Made by a program: the position numbers and the translations under genes. Source: Phycisphaerales bacterium (GTDB lineage Bacteria > Planctomycetota > Phycisphaerae > Phycisphaerales > SM1A02). From it: a DNA stretch of 64,000 bases. This document shows positions 34,352-42,810 of the stretch, piece after piece (the first letter of the stretch is position 1; the number at the start of each line of letters is the position of its first letter). The notes beneath the pieces were generated by a model. It ran no database searches. It was given only the letters and a program-made list of their open reading frames with translations, and had not been told where the DNA came from. The DNA lies in assembly GCA_014238965.1 (NCBI GenBank), contig JABAAC010000058.1, positions 1-64,000 on the forward strand. The letters are read 5' to 3'.

Positions 34352-36301
34352 ATGGATCTGACATTGCTTTCTCAAATTGAATCACCAGCTGACCTCAAGG
34401 CGTTGCCCATCGAGCAACTTCCGTCGCTGGCGGCTGAAATTCGCCATGCCATCTGCTCACAGGTCATGCAGTCAGGTGGACACCTCGCTCCAAATCTGGG
34501 CGTTGTCGAACTGACTATTGCCCTGCACTACGTGTTTGACTTTGGCCATGACCGACTGCTGTTTGATGTCGGACACCAGTGCTACCCACACAAATTGCTG
34601 ACCGGCCGCTTCCCCATGCTGAAAGGCCTTCGTCAGCGAAGTGGTATGGCAGGCTTTCCAGAACCCTTGGAATCGAATTTCGACTTGTTTGCAGTGGGGC
34701 ACGCTGGCACAGCCATCTCGACAGCGGTGGGCATGGCTCGTGGTGACACCCTTACCGGTGAGGGCGTCAGCGGTGAGCAACCCGACGGCCGACGTGTCGT
34801 TGCGCTGGTTGGCGATGCAAGCATTGTCAATGGCGTTGCGATGGAAGGGCTAAACAACGCCGGTACGTTGAAGAGGCAGTTTCTTGTCGTGCTCAACGAC
34901 AATGGAATGAGCATTGCCAAGCCACAAGGCGCTGTCTCTGGCTACTTCGATCGACTCCGCGTCAGCGACACCTACCGATCCATGAAGCGAGTGGCAAAAG
35001 ACGCCTTGAGCAAGTTGCCCGGTGGCACCGCACTGAAGGGTGCCTGCCATCGCATGGGTGAAATGGCCAAAGATGCATTGCTTGAAGACACTTGGTTTGA
35101 GCACTTCGGACTGGTGACTGTTGGCCCAGTGGACGGCCATGACATTCAGGGCTTGATTGAAATGTTGACCGCTGTCAAACATGTTGATCGCCCCATGGTG
35201 CTGCACGTGCATACCGTCAAAGGAAAGGGATACGACTTCACCGAAGGCGACGCAACAACATTCCACTCTCCCAAACCCTTCACCGTCTCTGGTTGCGACG
35301 TTGAACTCAAGTCGGGCGGACGATCATTCACCTCTGCATACGGCGATGCAATGTGTAACCTGATGGACGACGATGACCGCGTGGTCATCTGCACGGCGGC
35401 AATGCCCGACGGCACAGGTGTCAAGCAGGCCATCGATCGATTCCCAGATCGGGCATTCGACACGGGCATCTGCGAGTCGCACGCCATGGACATGATGGCA
35501 GGCATGGCCAAGAGTGGCTTGCGGCCCTTCTTTGCTGTGTATTCCACATTCCTCCAACGCGCATTCGACCAAGCCTTCCAAGAAGTTGCATTGCAAGGAC
35601 TGCCAGTTCGACTGTGCTTGGATCGCGCGGGCGTAGTTGGCGGAGATGGCGCAGTGCACCATGGCTTTTGCGACATCGCATTGCTCAGAGCCCTGCCCGG
35701 TGCCACGATCTGTGCCGCGATGGATGAAGCAAGCCTGAAAGCGGCGCTTGAATTCATGCGGACCTGGGATGATGGACTGTCGTGTGTACGGTATCCACGT
35801 GATGGTGTCGCTGGACGGTTTGCCAAGACGCCCTGTGCCGCGTTTGAACGAGGCCGAGGTCGATGCCTACGCCCCGTTGCCGAGCCCGCAGCGATCGTAC
35901 TGGCCTATGGCACATGTGCGATGACTGCGATGGATGCGGCCGATACCCTTGCTGATGAACATGCCATTGAGGTGTGGGATGCGAGATTCGCCAAGCCAGT
36001 GGACCGCAAAATGCTCATTTCGGCGCTCGAGCGAAGTGTCCCTGTCATGACAATTGAAGATCACTCGATCATTGGCGGTTTTGGAGCGGCCTGTTTGGAA
36101 GAAGCGTCATCCCTTGGACTTGATGCGTCACAATTGCAACGACTCGGGCTTCCAGATGGTTGGATTTATCAAGGCTCACGCACGGAACAACTTGCCGAAG
36201 CAGGCATTGACGCAATCTCGCTGGTTACAGCCCTGCGAAATGCAATTGGACGTGGATGTAATGCAAACACCACTTCGCCGCGCCACTCACCCGTTCGTTG
36301 A
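34352..36301 (+). CDS. dxs: 1-deoxy-D-xylulose-5-phosphate synthase
   Basis: 649 residues from the ATG at 34352; the frame is open from 34265 but the added stretch is not conserved. The TPP-binding and core motifs are GGHLAPNLGVVELTIALHYV, LFDVGHQCYPHKLLTGR, VGHAGTAISTAVGMA, VALVGDASIVNGVAMEGLN and HTVKGKGYDFTEGD; the transketolase-type C-terminal half has TGICESHAMDMMAGMAKSGL (Glu of the cofactor site; EQH is more usual than ESH) and YSTFLQRAFDQ. It makes DXP from pyruvate and glyceraldehyde 3-phosphate, the entry to the MEP pathway; ispG is 3 kb upstream on the same strand. Confidence 0.95.
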   Translation: MDLTLLSQIESPADLKALPIEQLPSLAAEIRHAICSQVMQSGGHLAPNLGVVELTIALHYVFDFGHDRLLFDVGHQCYPHKLLTGRFPMLKGLRQRSGMAGFPEPLESNFDLFAVGHAGTAISTAVGMARGDTLTGEGVSGEQPDGRRVVALVGDASIVNGVAMEGLNNAGTLKRQFLVVLNDNGMSIAKPQGAVSGYFDRLRVSDTYRSMKRVAKDALSKLPGGTALKGACHRMGEMAKDALLEDTWFEHFGLVTVGPVDGHDIQGLIEMLTAVKHVDRPMVLHVHTVKGKGYDFTEGDATTFHSPKPFTVSGCDVELKSGGRSFTSAYGDAMCNLMDDDDRVVICTAAMPDGTGVKQAIDRFPDRAFDTGICESHAMDMMAGMAKSGLRPFFAVYSTFLQRAFDQAFQEVALQGLPVRLCLDRAGVVGGDGAVHHGFCDIALLRALPGATICAAMDEASLKAALEFMRTWDDGLSCVRYPRDGVAGRFAKTPCAAFERGRGRCLRPVAEPAAIVLAYGTCAMTAMDAADTLADEHAIEVWDARFAKPVDRKMLISALERSVPVMTIEDHSIIGGFGAACLEEASSLGLDASQLQRLGLPDGWIYQGSRTEQLAEAGIDAISLVTALRNAIGRGCNANTTSPRHSPVR

Positions 36302-36326
36302 TGCACATTCTGCTCGTAGTGGGTTG

Positions 36327-37073
36327 TCAGTGCCGTAGCTGCCGAACGGTATCAAGCGATCGTTGATCAAGTGGCATGAGAAGCATGGCGATATTCGCCA
36401 TAAGCCTATTGGTGAGCCGCTCATACGTTGGCCATGCGCTGGCGACACCCTCACGCACTGCTTCAATCGTTAACCCGGCCTCGGCGATATCAGGGCGGTC
36501 CTCATCAATGATCTGATCGATGACGCCTGGGTGCATCTCAGGATGAAACTGAATGGCGTAGGTCCGCACACCAAGTTTCCACGCCTGAGGATCGTCCGCT
36601 GGCCCCTTGGCCAACAGCACAGCATCGTCCGGTAGCCTTGTGGCGACGTCGCGATTCCAATGCAAGCAGTCTGTTGCCCACGGTAAGCCTGCAAACACAG
36701 GATCTTCACGACCTTGTGGCGTCAACCGAACTTCGTGTGAACCAACTCGAACGCCCGTTTCCAGCGGCCCAACCTTGCCACCAAGCGCCGCTGCGAGAAT
36801 CTGCGCTCCAAAACAAATGCCCAGCACTGGACAACCTGCCTCATGCGCCATTCTCGCCAAGGCCATTTCCGCGTCTGCATGAACCGCACTGCCATCGGTC
36901 AATCGATCGGGCGAGCCCATGATGACCACCCCGTCAACGCCATCAAGAGAGTCGGGCACCACGTCGCCTTTGTGCACGCGGACATACTCCAACTTGTGAC
37001 CGTAACGACCAAGCACGGTTGCAAGGCGGTTGGCGCGTGAAATACAGGTATGCTCGAGAATAATAATGGGCAT
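36327..37073 (-). CDS. Class I glutamine amidotransferase (GMP synthase-like)
   Basis: 248 residues from the ATG at 37073 (a TTG two codons upstream is the alternative). The triad is visible: the nucleophile elbow PVLGICFGAQILAAALGG, and AIQFHPEMHP with His and Glu. VVIMGSPDRLTDG is the usual strand before the oxyanion loop. It is a stand-alone amidotransferase domain of the GuaA-like kind, without a synthetase domain; similar proteins include gamma-glutamyl hydrolases of polyamines or peptides and toxin-like GATases. The substrate is not predictable. It converges on dxs and is divergent from the toroid protein. Confidence 0.85.
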   Translation of the reverse strand: MPIIILEHTCISRANRLATVLGRYGHKLEYVRVHKGDVVPDSLDGVDGVVIMGSPDRLTDGSAVHADAEMALARMAHEAGCPVLGICFGAQILAAALGGKVGPLETGVRVGSHEVRLTPQGREDPVFAGLPWATDCLHWNRDVATRLPDDAVLLAKGPADDPQAWKLGVRTYAIQFHPEMHPGVIDQIIDEDRPDIAEAGLTIEAVREGVASAWPTYERLTNRLMANIAMLLMPLDQRSLDTVRQLRH

Positions 37074-37128
37074 GCGCAAATGCTAACAGGAGCCGGCGTT
37101 TGTGCAGTGAAACCGCAAAGCCACCGAT

Positions 37129-39348
37129 GTGTCTGCGACAACACGATCTATGCCGCTGCTCCTCATACTGTTCGCCCTGGCAGGCCCCGTCGATACGATG
37201 GACGCACGCGCATTGACCGACGATGCCGTTGGCGAGGCGATCCACACAATTCGCGAAGCGATCCTCGGTCGACACAATTCCAATCGCCACTGGGACCCGC
37301 GAAGTATGCCTGCTGGCGAAAGTACGGGCCAGCGAACGGGTGGATACACCGCACTGGCCTGTTTGGCGCTCACCACCGCTGGACACCCCTGGCACACTGA
37401 ACCAGTACGTGGCGCAATCGAAACGCTTGCAAAAGGGAAGGGCACAGGCACCTACACCATTGCTCTTCGCGTGCTGTTGTTCGCTTCGCTGCCAGAACGG
37501 TTTCGCCCTGCACTGGTGCGTGATGTGCGAACATTGATTCAAGGCTTTGACATCAAGCGAGCCGGCTGGACGTACACCTGCCCGGGCAACCGAGGGCCCT
37601 CTTCGCCGAGCGTTCGCCACATGGCACTGCTTGCATTGCGTGCTGCCGCGGATGCAGGTGTCACTGTGCCACCGCAAATCACCGCTGCCGTTGGCGACTC
37701 ATTGCTTCGTGACCAACATGCCGATGGCGGCTGGGGCTATCGGCCCAACGAAGGCGCATCAGGCTCCATGACGGCAGCGGCCATTGCGTCGCTGTTACTG
37801 GCAACTGATCTAGGATGCACCACCGACCACACCCGTTCCGCCCTTGAGCACGGTATGGCTTGGCTGAACACACACTTTCAAGCGGACACCTCACCCGGAG
37901 GTGGTCGTTCACGTGGTTTTCCCTTGTATTGGCTCTACGCGTTGGAACGTACCGCAATGGAAACTGGACGTCGATCATTAGCTAATGTCGATTGGTTTAG
38001 GCACGCTGCTGTCGCGGTCAAAGACCGATTGCTCAATTGCGACGGTGAAGTCTCCAATCGCTCAAAGAGTGTCACCGCTTTGCGGCAGTTGTGCTTTGGC
38101 CTACTGGTGCTGCACAGCGGCCGTGTACCACTATGCGCATCGGTGCTTGTAGAAGACGTCAACGCACCTCCGCCAACACTGGCCCGTGCATTTACCCATG
38201 CGCTGTCTAAACGCTCTGAGCATACGCATAGCTGGCAAAGCGTCTCAATCGACGATGATGTTGGCGTATGGCTTGAAGCACCAATGGTGTTAATACCTCC
38301 TGGCTTTGAGGCGTTAGCCAAACCAACCGCTGTGCAAGCTATCGACACTGCAATTGAACACGGAGGCACAATTGTCTTTGCAGGTCGAGGAGGTCAATTC
38401 GCCACAGCTGCTCGCGACATCATGAGACAGGTGTGCCCTGACACTCGTTGGAAACGGCTGACACCAGGACGCACGCCCCGTGGCATCATTGTTGCCAAGC
38501 AGCGCAAACCCGTTCACGCTGAGATCATTGAACGGGACGGTCGGCTTATCGCTTGGCTGCTCCTAGACAAGCCCGATCGCAGTGGCGGCTGGAGCAACGG
38601 GCTACTGGAGGCGCTGATGGACGCTTGGGGCACCGCAACAGAACGCCTTCCATTTCCGCCTCGGCTCGCACAACCCCCGCCACCAAAGCCTCTGCCTACG
38701 CCACTGAAGTTCTACTGGACCAACCGGCCGCCAATCCGTGCCGTTGCTGCGTTGTGTAGAGCGATGCCGACCAAGCAATCCCACCTCACCCCACTGGTAA
38801 TCGCCTGCAGCGACCCAAATGAAGCACCACACGCAATGGTGCGGGCCATTGAAGCATCCAACACCGGTCGCCCGGTGTTATTGACCCCCCCAGGTGGGAG
38901 TATTGAACTGGCCAAGGCAATCCTTGCATCAGCGCCAGCGGGCACGCGACCGCAGCGTTGGTGGCCACTGCGTACACCAAAGCCCAGATGGCGGGCGTTC
39001 TCACGACAAATGCGACCCAACCGAGCCATGGACCTCCCGCTGCTACTGCAGCGACCCACTGCACACCAAGGTGGCATTGTGCTGTGCCCGTGTGACGTGC
39101 TGCTATCGCTGCTAGAGCGCCCCGCCTGGGGCATCCACGGTTTGCAGAGCGAATCAGCACGGGGCTTGCTGGCAGGGCTGCATCAATTACGGGAGACTGG
39201 TGGCCGTGATGAATCCCCCACCTCAACGAACCTGGCTCCCATGGACCGCCATGGCAGCAGTTCTCCTGGGCGCTGTACTGACGATCGTACTCCTTCCCAA
39301 TGCAGACCAAACACAGGCCCTTCGTGGCATTGCAAGCACCAACCTTGA
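37129..39348 (+). CDS. Secreted squalene-cyclase-like toroid plus DUF4159 protein
   Basis: 739 residues with GTG start at 37129 (an ATG at 37150 is possible); a signal peptide is present. Residues about 25-330 are alpha-alpha toroid repeats of the prenyltransferase/squalene oxidase kind (GGYTALACLALTTAG, RHMALLALRAAADAG, DQHADGGWGYRP, SMTAAAIASLLLATDLG, LYWLYALERTAMETG). From about 385 follows a DUF4159-like domain (DVGVWLEAPMVLIPPGFEAL, EHGGTIVFAGRGGQF). This pair is common in planctomycetes. No cyclase DxDD motif is seen, so it is probably not a terpene cyclase. The last 45 residues are compositionally unlike the rest and overlap the next gene by some 140 bases. Confidence 0.75.
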   Translation: MSATTRSMPLLLILFALAGPVDTMDARALTDDAVGEAIHTIREAILGRHNSNRHWDPRSMPAGESTGQRTGGYTALACLALTTAGHPWHTEPVRGAIETLAKGKGTGTYTIALRVLLFASLPERFRPALVRDVRTLIQGFDIKRAGWTYTCPGNRGPSSPSVRHMALLALRAAADAGVTVPPQITAAVGDSLLRDQHADGGWGYRPNEGASGSMTAAAIASLLLATDLGCTTDHTRSALEHGMAWLNTHFQADTSPGGGRSRGFPLYWLYALERTAMETGRRSLANVDWFRHAAVAVKDRLLNCDGEVSNRSKSVTALRQLCFGLLVLHSGRVPLCASVLVEDVNAPPPTLARAFTHALSKRSEHTHSWQSVSIDDDVGVWLEAPMVLIPPGFEALAKPTAVQAIDTAIEHGGTIVFAGRGGQFATAARDIMRQVCPDTRWKRLTPGRTPRGIIVAKQRKPVHAEIIERDGRLIAWLLLDKPDRSGGWSNGLLEALMDAWGTATERLPFPPRLAQPPPPKPLPTPLKFYWTNRPPIRAVAALCRAMPTKQSHLTPLVIACSDPNEAPHAMVRAIEASNTGRPVLLTPPGGSIELAKAILASAPAGTRPQRWWPLRTPKPRWRAFSRQMRPNRAMDLPLLLQRPTAHQGGIVLCPCDVLLSLLERPAWGIHGLQSESARGLLAGLHQLRETGGRDESPTSTNLAPMDRHGSSSPGRCTDDRTPSQCRPNTGPSWHCKHQP

Positions 39349-39676
39349 GAGTCGGACTCAAGCCTGGGCATGGCTTTCAAGCAAGGCGCCAGGGGCGACT
39401 AGACCACGAGTGATCGTCATGCTGGATGATCATCCAGATATTCTGGGCCAAGCCATTGCACCCGCCGGAGCCGATGCGCTACGAGATGCGGCCGTCGCGC
39501 TCCTTGCGACACAGGGGTTTGCACCACCCATGGTCTCTTACGAGACCTGGACACCGATCCTGCAGGCGCTACACGCTGGATCGCCTGATGAACAGTCGCT
39601 CGGAGCAGCTGTTGAAGCTTCTACATTGCACGATCGCAGCGCCGATGTCACCATGCCCGGAACGAACCACCCATGA
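39209..39676 (+). CDS. Small single-pass membrane protein of unknown function
   Basis: 155 residues from the ATG at 39209, or 158 from the GTG at 39200. A Pro-rich start (MNPPPQRTWLPW) leads into one membrane segment (about residues 13-31, TAMAAVLLGAVLTIVLLP), and the rest is soluble with a helical, Ala-rich part (LESRTQAWAWLSSKAPGA; ALRDAAVALLATQGFAPP). I recognise no family. It lies between the toroid/DUF4159 gene, which it overlaps, and the thioesterase gene, with which it shares a 4-base ATGA overlap, so it belongs to that operon. Confidence 0.65.
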   Translation: MNPPPQRTWLPWTAMAAVLLGAVLTIVLLPNADQTQALRGIASTNLESRTQAWAWLSSKAPGATRPRVIVMLDDHPDILGQAIAPAGADALRDAAVALLATQGFAPPMVSYETWTPILQALHAGSPDEQSLGAAVEASTLHDRSADVTMPGTNHP

Positions 39677-40086
39677 CGCACGAATCTGACCATACTGAGA
39701 CCCTTGCCCTTCGGGTGCACATGATGCCCAAGGACACCAACCACATGGGCAGCGTGTTTGGCGGAACCATTCTGTCACTCATCGATCAGGCAGGATTTCA
39801 CGAGGCCCTGCGCCATGGCCGGCACCGCTACGTCACAGCGTCAATGGACGCAGTAGAGTTCCGCGAGCCCGTGCATGTGGGCGATGTTGTCACCGTGTAC
39901 ACACAACTGCTGCACGCGGGACGAACGTCGCTACGAATTGGCGTGCGCGTCGAGGCCAAGCGGCTTGAATCTGGCAATGAGGTCTGTGTGACCTCCGCCA
40001 CATTAACCATGGTCGCCATTGACGAGCACGGGACGCCGATTCCTTGGAACAGCAAGCCCACCGCAGGACGAGGGCTGTCCGCGTGA
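39673..40086 (+). CDS. Acyl-CoA thioesterase (hotdog fold, YciA-like)
   Basis: 137 residues. The hotdog helix and catalytic region MGSVFGGTILSLIDQAGFHEALRHG is typical of the YciA/BACH group (usually N-x-x-G-x-x-x-GG-x-x-L-x-x-x-D), followed by VTASMDAVEFREPVHVGDVV. It probably hydrolyses acyl-CoA thioesters in the cytoplasm; chain-length preference is unknown. Its ATG overlaps the preceding stop (ATGA), and its TGA overlaps the purN GTG (GTGA), so three genes are translationally linked. Confidence 0.85.
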   Translation: MTHESDHTETLALRVHMMPKDTNHMGSVFGGTILSLIDQAGFHEALRHGRHRYVTASMDAVEFREPVHVGDVVTVYTQLLHAGRTSLRIGVRVEAKRLESGNEVCVTSATLTMVAIDEHGTPIPWNSKPTAGRGLSA

Positions 40087-40727
40087 GCACACCGCTGAAG
40101 GCCGTCGCCATGGCTAGTGGCGGTGGCAGAACCGTGCTGAATCTCCTTGAGTCCATCAGCCGCGGTGATCTATGCGATGTAGCTCTAGAGCATGTGTTTG
40201 TCTCGCGCCATGATGCACCGGCTGTTGAACGATGCTCCAAAGCAGGCTTGCATGTTCACCTCCCCGATAGCAACGTCGATGTGTCGGCGAAACAATTTCT
40301 GATCGACACAAGTCCCGACCTTGTATTGCTCTGTGGCTACCTACGGCATCTGCAGATCCCCGTGGACCTCACTGATCGGGTTTTGAACATTCACCCCTCA
40401 TTGCTGCCTGCCTTTGGCGGCCAGGGCATGTACGGCCAACGCGTGCATGCGGCGGTGCTGAACGCCAAGCACACCGAGTCCGGCTGTACCGTACATCTGG
40501 TTGACGACACCTACGACAGCGGTCCCATTGTGCTGCAACGAACATGCCCCGTGTACGAGCACGACACACCTGACACACTGGCATCCCGCGTATTCCAGCT
40601 GGAGTGCGATGTCCTGCCCGAGGCCATCTCGCTAGCGACACAAGGTCGCTTGCGACTGATTGAGGGCTGCATTGAGGTCGCTCCTGAAAGCACCCCTTGG
40701 CCCATTGCCTTATTTGATCCACGCTGA
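40083..40727 (+). CDS. purN: Phosphoribosylglycinamide formyltransferase
   Basis: 214 residues from the GTG at 40083, which overlaps the thioesterase stop. Motifs: AVAMASGGGRTVLNLLESI (phosphate loop, normally SGxGSN), LVLLCGYLRHL, LNIHPSLLPAFGGQGMYGQRVHAAVL with the catalytic Asn-His pair, and SGCTVHLVDDTYDSGPIVLQ with the catalytic Asp. It formylates GAR in purine synthesis using 10-formyl-tetrahydrofolate. The loop GGGRTV in place of GSGSNL is somewhat divergent, so a related formyltransferase role is not excluded. Confidence 0.88.
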   Translation: MSTPLKAVAMASGGGRTVLNLLESISRGDLCDVALEHVFVSRHDAPAVERCSKAGLHVHLPDSNVDVSAKQFLIDTSPDLVLLCGYLRHLQIPVDLTDRVLNIHPSLLPAFGGQGMYGQRVHAAVLNAKHTESGCTVHLVDDTYDSGPIVLQRTCPVYEHDTPDTLASRVFQLECDVLPEAISLATQGRLRLIEGCIEVAPESTPWPIALFDPR

Positions 40728-40768
40728 CCGGGGGTTATTTTTGTCCAGAGCCAGTAGCATGCACCTTC

Positions 40769-41635
40769 ATGGCTGATTCCAAAAGTGGCCGCGGCAATTT
40801 TCGCCGCTTCTTCCTGCGGGGCTTGGCCGTGGTGCTTCCCGCCACGCTCACGCTGTGGGTGCTGGTGCAGGCATACCTCTGGGTCGATCGCTCGATCGCA
40901 CAGCCCATCAATGCCGGCGTACGGACGCTCCTCGTTGAGTCATTCACATATTGGAATGGCCTCACCGAAACATTTGGCATCACACCTGATTCCAGCACTA
41001 TGGCGCTGGCTCGCGAGACGTTGCATCTGGCCCCGGATGATTCGTCCAGCGACACCACAATCATCCATGACTACTACGTTGGACTGACCCAGTCGTGGTG
41101 GACTGACTATCCACCGCTTCGCTTGATCGGCTTGGTCGTCGCTGCCATTGGTGTCTACCTAGCGGGTCGCTTGGTTGGCGGACTTGTGGGCCGCGCCGTC
41201 TATCGATGGCTTGAACGGCTCATTACCTCACTGCCAGTTGTCAAGAAAATCTATTCGTGGATCAAACAAGTCGTCGACTTCCTGTTCCGCCGTCAAGACG
41301 ACGAAAGGGCCATGAAGTTCAGCCGCGTCGTAGCAGTGCAGTACCCTCGAAAGGGCGTTTGGTCTGTTGGCTTTCAGACTGGTGTTGCCATGCTCAGCAT
41401 GCAAGAGAAAGCTGGGGCATCCGCAATCACTATCTTCATTCCATCGTCACCAGCCCCATTTACTGGATACACCATCACGGTGCCCAAAGAAGACACGATC
41501 GACCTGCCATTAACTGTTGAAGAGGCCATCGGCTTTACGATCAGCGGCGGCGTGCTTCGTCCACCCTCGCAGCTCGTGCCAAGTGAAGACCCTACAAGCG
41601 AGCAACTTAGCTTAAAAGAGAAGGACGCCAGTTGA
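40769..41635 (+). CDS. DUF502 family membrane protein
   Basis: 288 residues. Two membrane segments (about residues 15-38, LRGLAVVLPATLTLWVLVQAY; and 115-140, LIGLVVAAIGVYLAGRLVGG) flank an extracytoplasmic loop of some 75 residues. The following RWLERLITSLPVVKKIYSWIKQVVDF and GVWSVGFQTG are signatures of DUF502, widespread and of unknown function. The C-terminal part is cytoplasmic and acidic. Its stop overlaps the TTG start of the hibernation factor gene. Confidence 0.9.
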   Translation: MADSKSGRGNFRRFFLRGLAVVLPATLTLWVLVQAYLWVDRSIAQPINAGVRTLLVESFTYWNGLTETFGITPDSSTMALARETLHLAPDDSSSDTTIIHDYYVGLTQSWWTDYPPLRLIGLVVAAIGVYLAGRLVGGLVGRAVYRWLERLITSLPVVKKIYSWIKQVVDFLFRRQDDERAMKFSRVVAVQYPRKGVWSVGFQTGVAMLSMQEKAGASAITIFIPSSPAPFTGYTITVPKEDTIDLPLTVEEAIGFTISGGVLRPPSQLVPSEDPTSEQLSLKEKDAS

Positions 41636-41928
41636 AAACCACAATCACCTGCCGACATGGCGAACGCACTGAAGCGATCGACGACTATGTACTCCGAAAG
41701 ACTGAGCGACTTCCCCGTTATTATGACGCAATCACTGCTGTGGAAATAGTGCTCGACCACCAAAAGTCGTCGCACTGTATTGAGATGATCATCTCAATTG
41801 ACCATGGCGAGCCACTGATTTGTCATGCTGATGATGCCGACTTGTACGCCGCCATCGACCGTTGCACCGACCGCGCAGTTCGACAACTATCTGACCGCAA
41901 GAGTAGGATCAGGGACGACCATCACTGA
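41632..41928 (+). CDS. hpf: Short-form ribosome hibernation promoting factor (HPF/RaiA family)
   Basis: 98 residues, with TTG start overlapping the DUF502 stop (TTGA). The sequence MKTTITCRHGERTEAIDDYVLRKTERLPRYYD has the beta-alpha-beta start of the family, and the C-terminal helix DADDLYAAIDRCTDRAVRQL carries the conserved D-x-Y-x-A-I-D pattern. It lacks the C-terminal dimerisation domain of long HPF. Such factors bind the 30S decoding region in stationary phase. As in proteobacterial rpoN operons it is followed by ptsN and an HPr gene. Confidence 0.88.
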   Translation: MKTTITCRHGERTEAIDDYVLRKTERLPRYYDAITAVEIVLDHQKSSHCIEMIISIDHGEPLICHADDADLYAAIDRCTDRAVRQLSDRKSRIRDDHH

Positions 41929-41949
41929 GTTAGCCATTGGAGCGTGTGT

Positions 41950-42426
41950 ATGAAACTACTTGACATCGTTGTTCGTGACGCAATTTCCGCTGATCTTGGA
42001 TCCATTTCGAGAGACGAAGTCATCGGCACACTCGCCGACATGCTCGTCAAAGACGGTGTCCTTGCTGCAGATTGCCGCGATGACTGCATTAAATCCGTCA
42101 TCAAACGCGAGCGGCGCGGGTCCACTGGCTTCGGTCATGGCGTTGCCGTACCACACGCAAAGATGGCAGGCCTAGACCGCGCGATTGCCGCCATCGGCAA
42201 TATCCCCCAAGGCGTCGACTTCAATGCGCTCGACCGAGGCGATGTGCACTCGGTCGTCCTGTTGCTGAGCCCTGAAGATGCACCTGAAGTACACCTCGAA
42301 GCAATGGAAGTCATTTTCGGACATCTCAGCCAAGAAACATTCCGTCGATTTCTACGACAAGCCGAGTCGGTGGATGCCATCGTCACGCTGCTTGAAGATG
42401 CCGACGAGAGTCAACTCAACGCCTGA
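41950..42426 (+). CDS. ptsN: PTS IIA-type regulatory protein (PtsN family)
   Basis: 158 residues from the ATG at 41950. The phosphorylation site is His69 in RRGSTGFGHGVAVPHAK, in line with His73 of E. coli PtsN, and VVLLLSPEDAPEVHLEAMEVIFGHLSQETFRRFL matches the second conserved block. It receives phosphate from an HPr-type carrier and generally acts as a regulator of nitrogen, potassium or carbon balance and not in sugar uptake. HPr is encoded next door; no enzyme I or sugar permease is in the window. Confidence 0.92.
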   Translation: MKLLDIVVRDAISADLGSISRDEVIGTLADMLVKDGVLAADCRDDCIKSVIKRERRGSTGFGHGVAVPHAKMAGLDRAIAAIGNIPQGVDFNALDRGDVHSVVLLLSPEDAPEVHLEAMEVIFGHLSQETFRRFLRQAESVDAIVTLLEDADESQLNA

Positions 42427-42462
42427 GCGCCCCTTAGGGTCGCCCCACGCGTATCAATTCCA

Positions 42463-42747
42463 GTGGCTACATCCGCCCGCATCACCGTCACCGTCCCCAA
42501 CCGGCTCGGCCTACACGCCCGCCCCGCCATGCTTTTCGCAGAACGGGCGCAGGACTACGCCGCCGATGTGCGTGTGCAGCGTTCCGACAGCGATGAACAA
42601 GTCGACGGCAAGTCGATCATGCACCTAATGATGCTCGCGGCGACGAAAGGCACGGAGTTGGTGATTGAGGCCACTGGTTCTGGTGCCCAAGACGCCGTTG
42701 ATGCCCTGCAGACCCTCGTTGTGAGTGGTTTCAGCGAAGCTGAATAA
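42463..42747 (+). CDS. ptsH: Phosphocarrier protein HPr
   Basis: 94 residues with a GTG start. The active site is His18 in NRLGLHARPAMLFA; the regulatory-serine region is DGKSIMHLMMLAA with Ser51, corresponding to Ser46 of Gram-positive HPr, so control by an HPr kinase is possible. The length fits the family. It passes phosphate from enzyme I to IIA proteins, here most likely to the adjacent PtsN. A perfect short hairpin follows its stop. Confidence 0.93.
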   Translation: MATSARITVTVPNRLGLHARPAMLFAERAQDYAADVRVQRSDSDEQVDGKSIMHLMMLAATKGTELVIEATGSGAQDAVDALQTLVVSGFSEAE

Positions 42748-42751
42748 AGAC

Positions 42752-42769
42752 TGCCAGGCATACCTGGCA
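42752..42769 (+). terminator. Hairpin between ptsH and gpsA, possible terminator
   Basis: TGCCAGG-CATA-CCTGGCA is a perfect 7-bp stem with tetraloop, five bases after the ptsH stop and 42 bases before the convergent gpsA stop. No T-run follows on either strand, so it may act with Rho or only protect mRNA ends. Confidence 0.4.
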
Positions 42770-42810
42770 TGGCGCTACGCACGAACGTCCCACGCTCGCC
42801 TTGGGCAGAC

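Noticed and set aside
36327-37073. GMP synthase (guaA)
   Set aside because: Only the amidotransferase domain is present; no ATP pyrophosphatase domain follows.
37129-39348. Functional squalene-hopene or terpene cyclase
   Set aside because: Only the toroid repeats are shared; the DxDD catalytic motif is missing and the protein is secreted with a DUF4159 domain.
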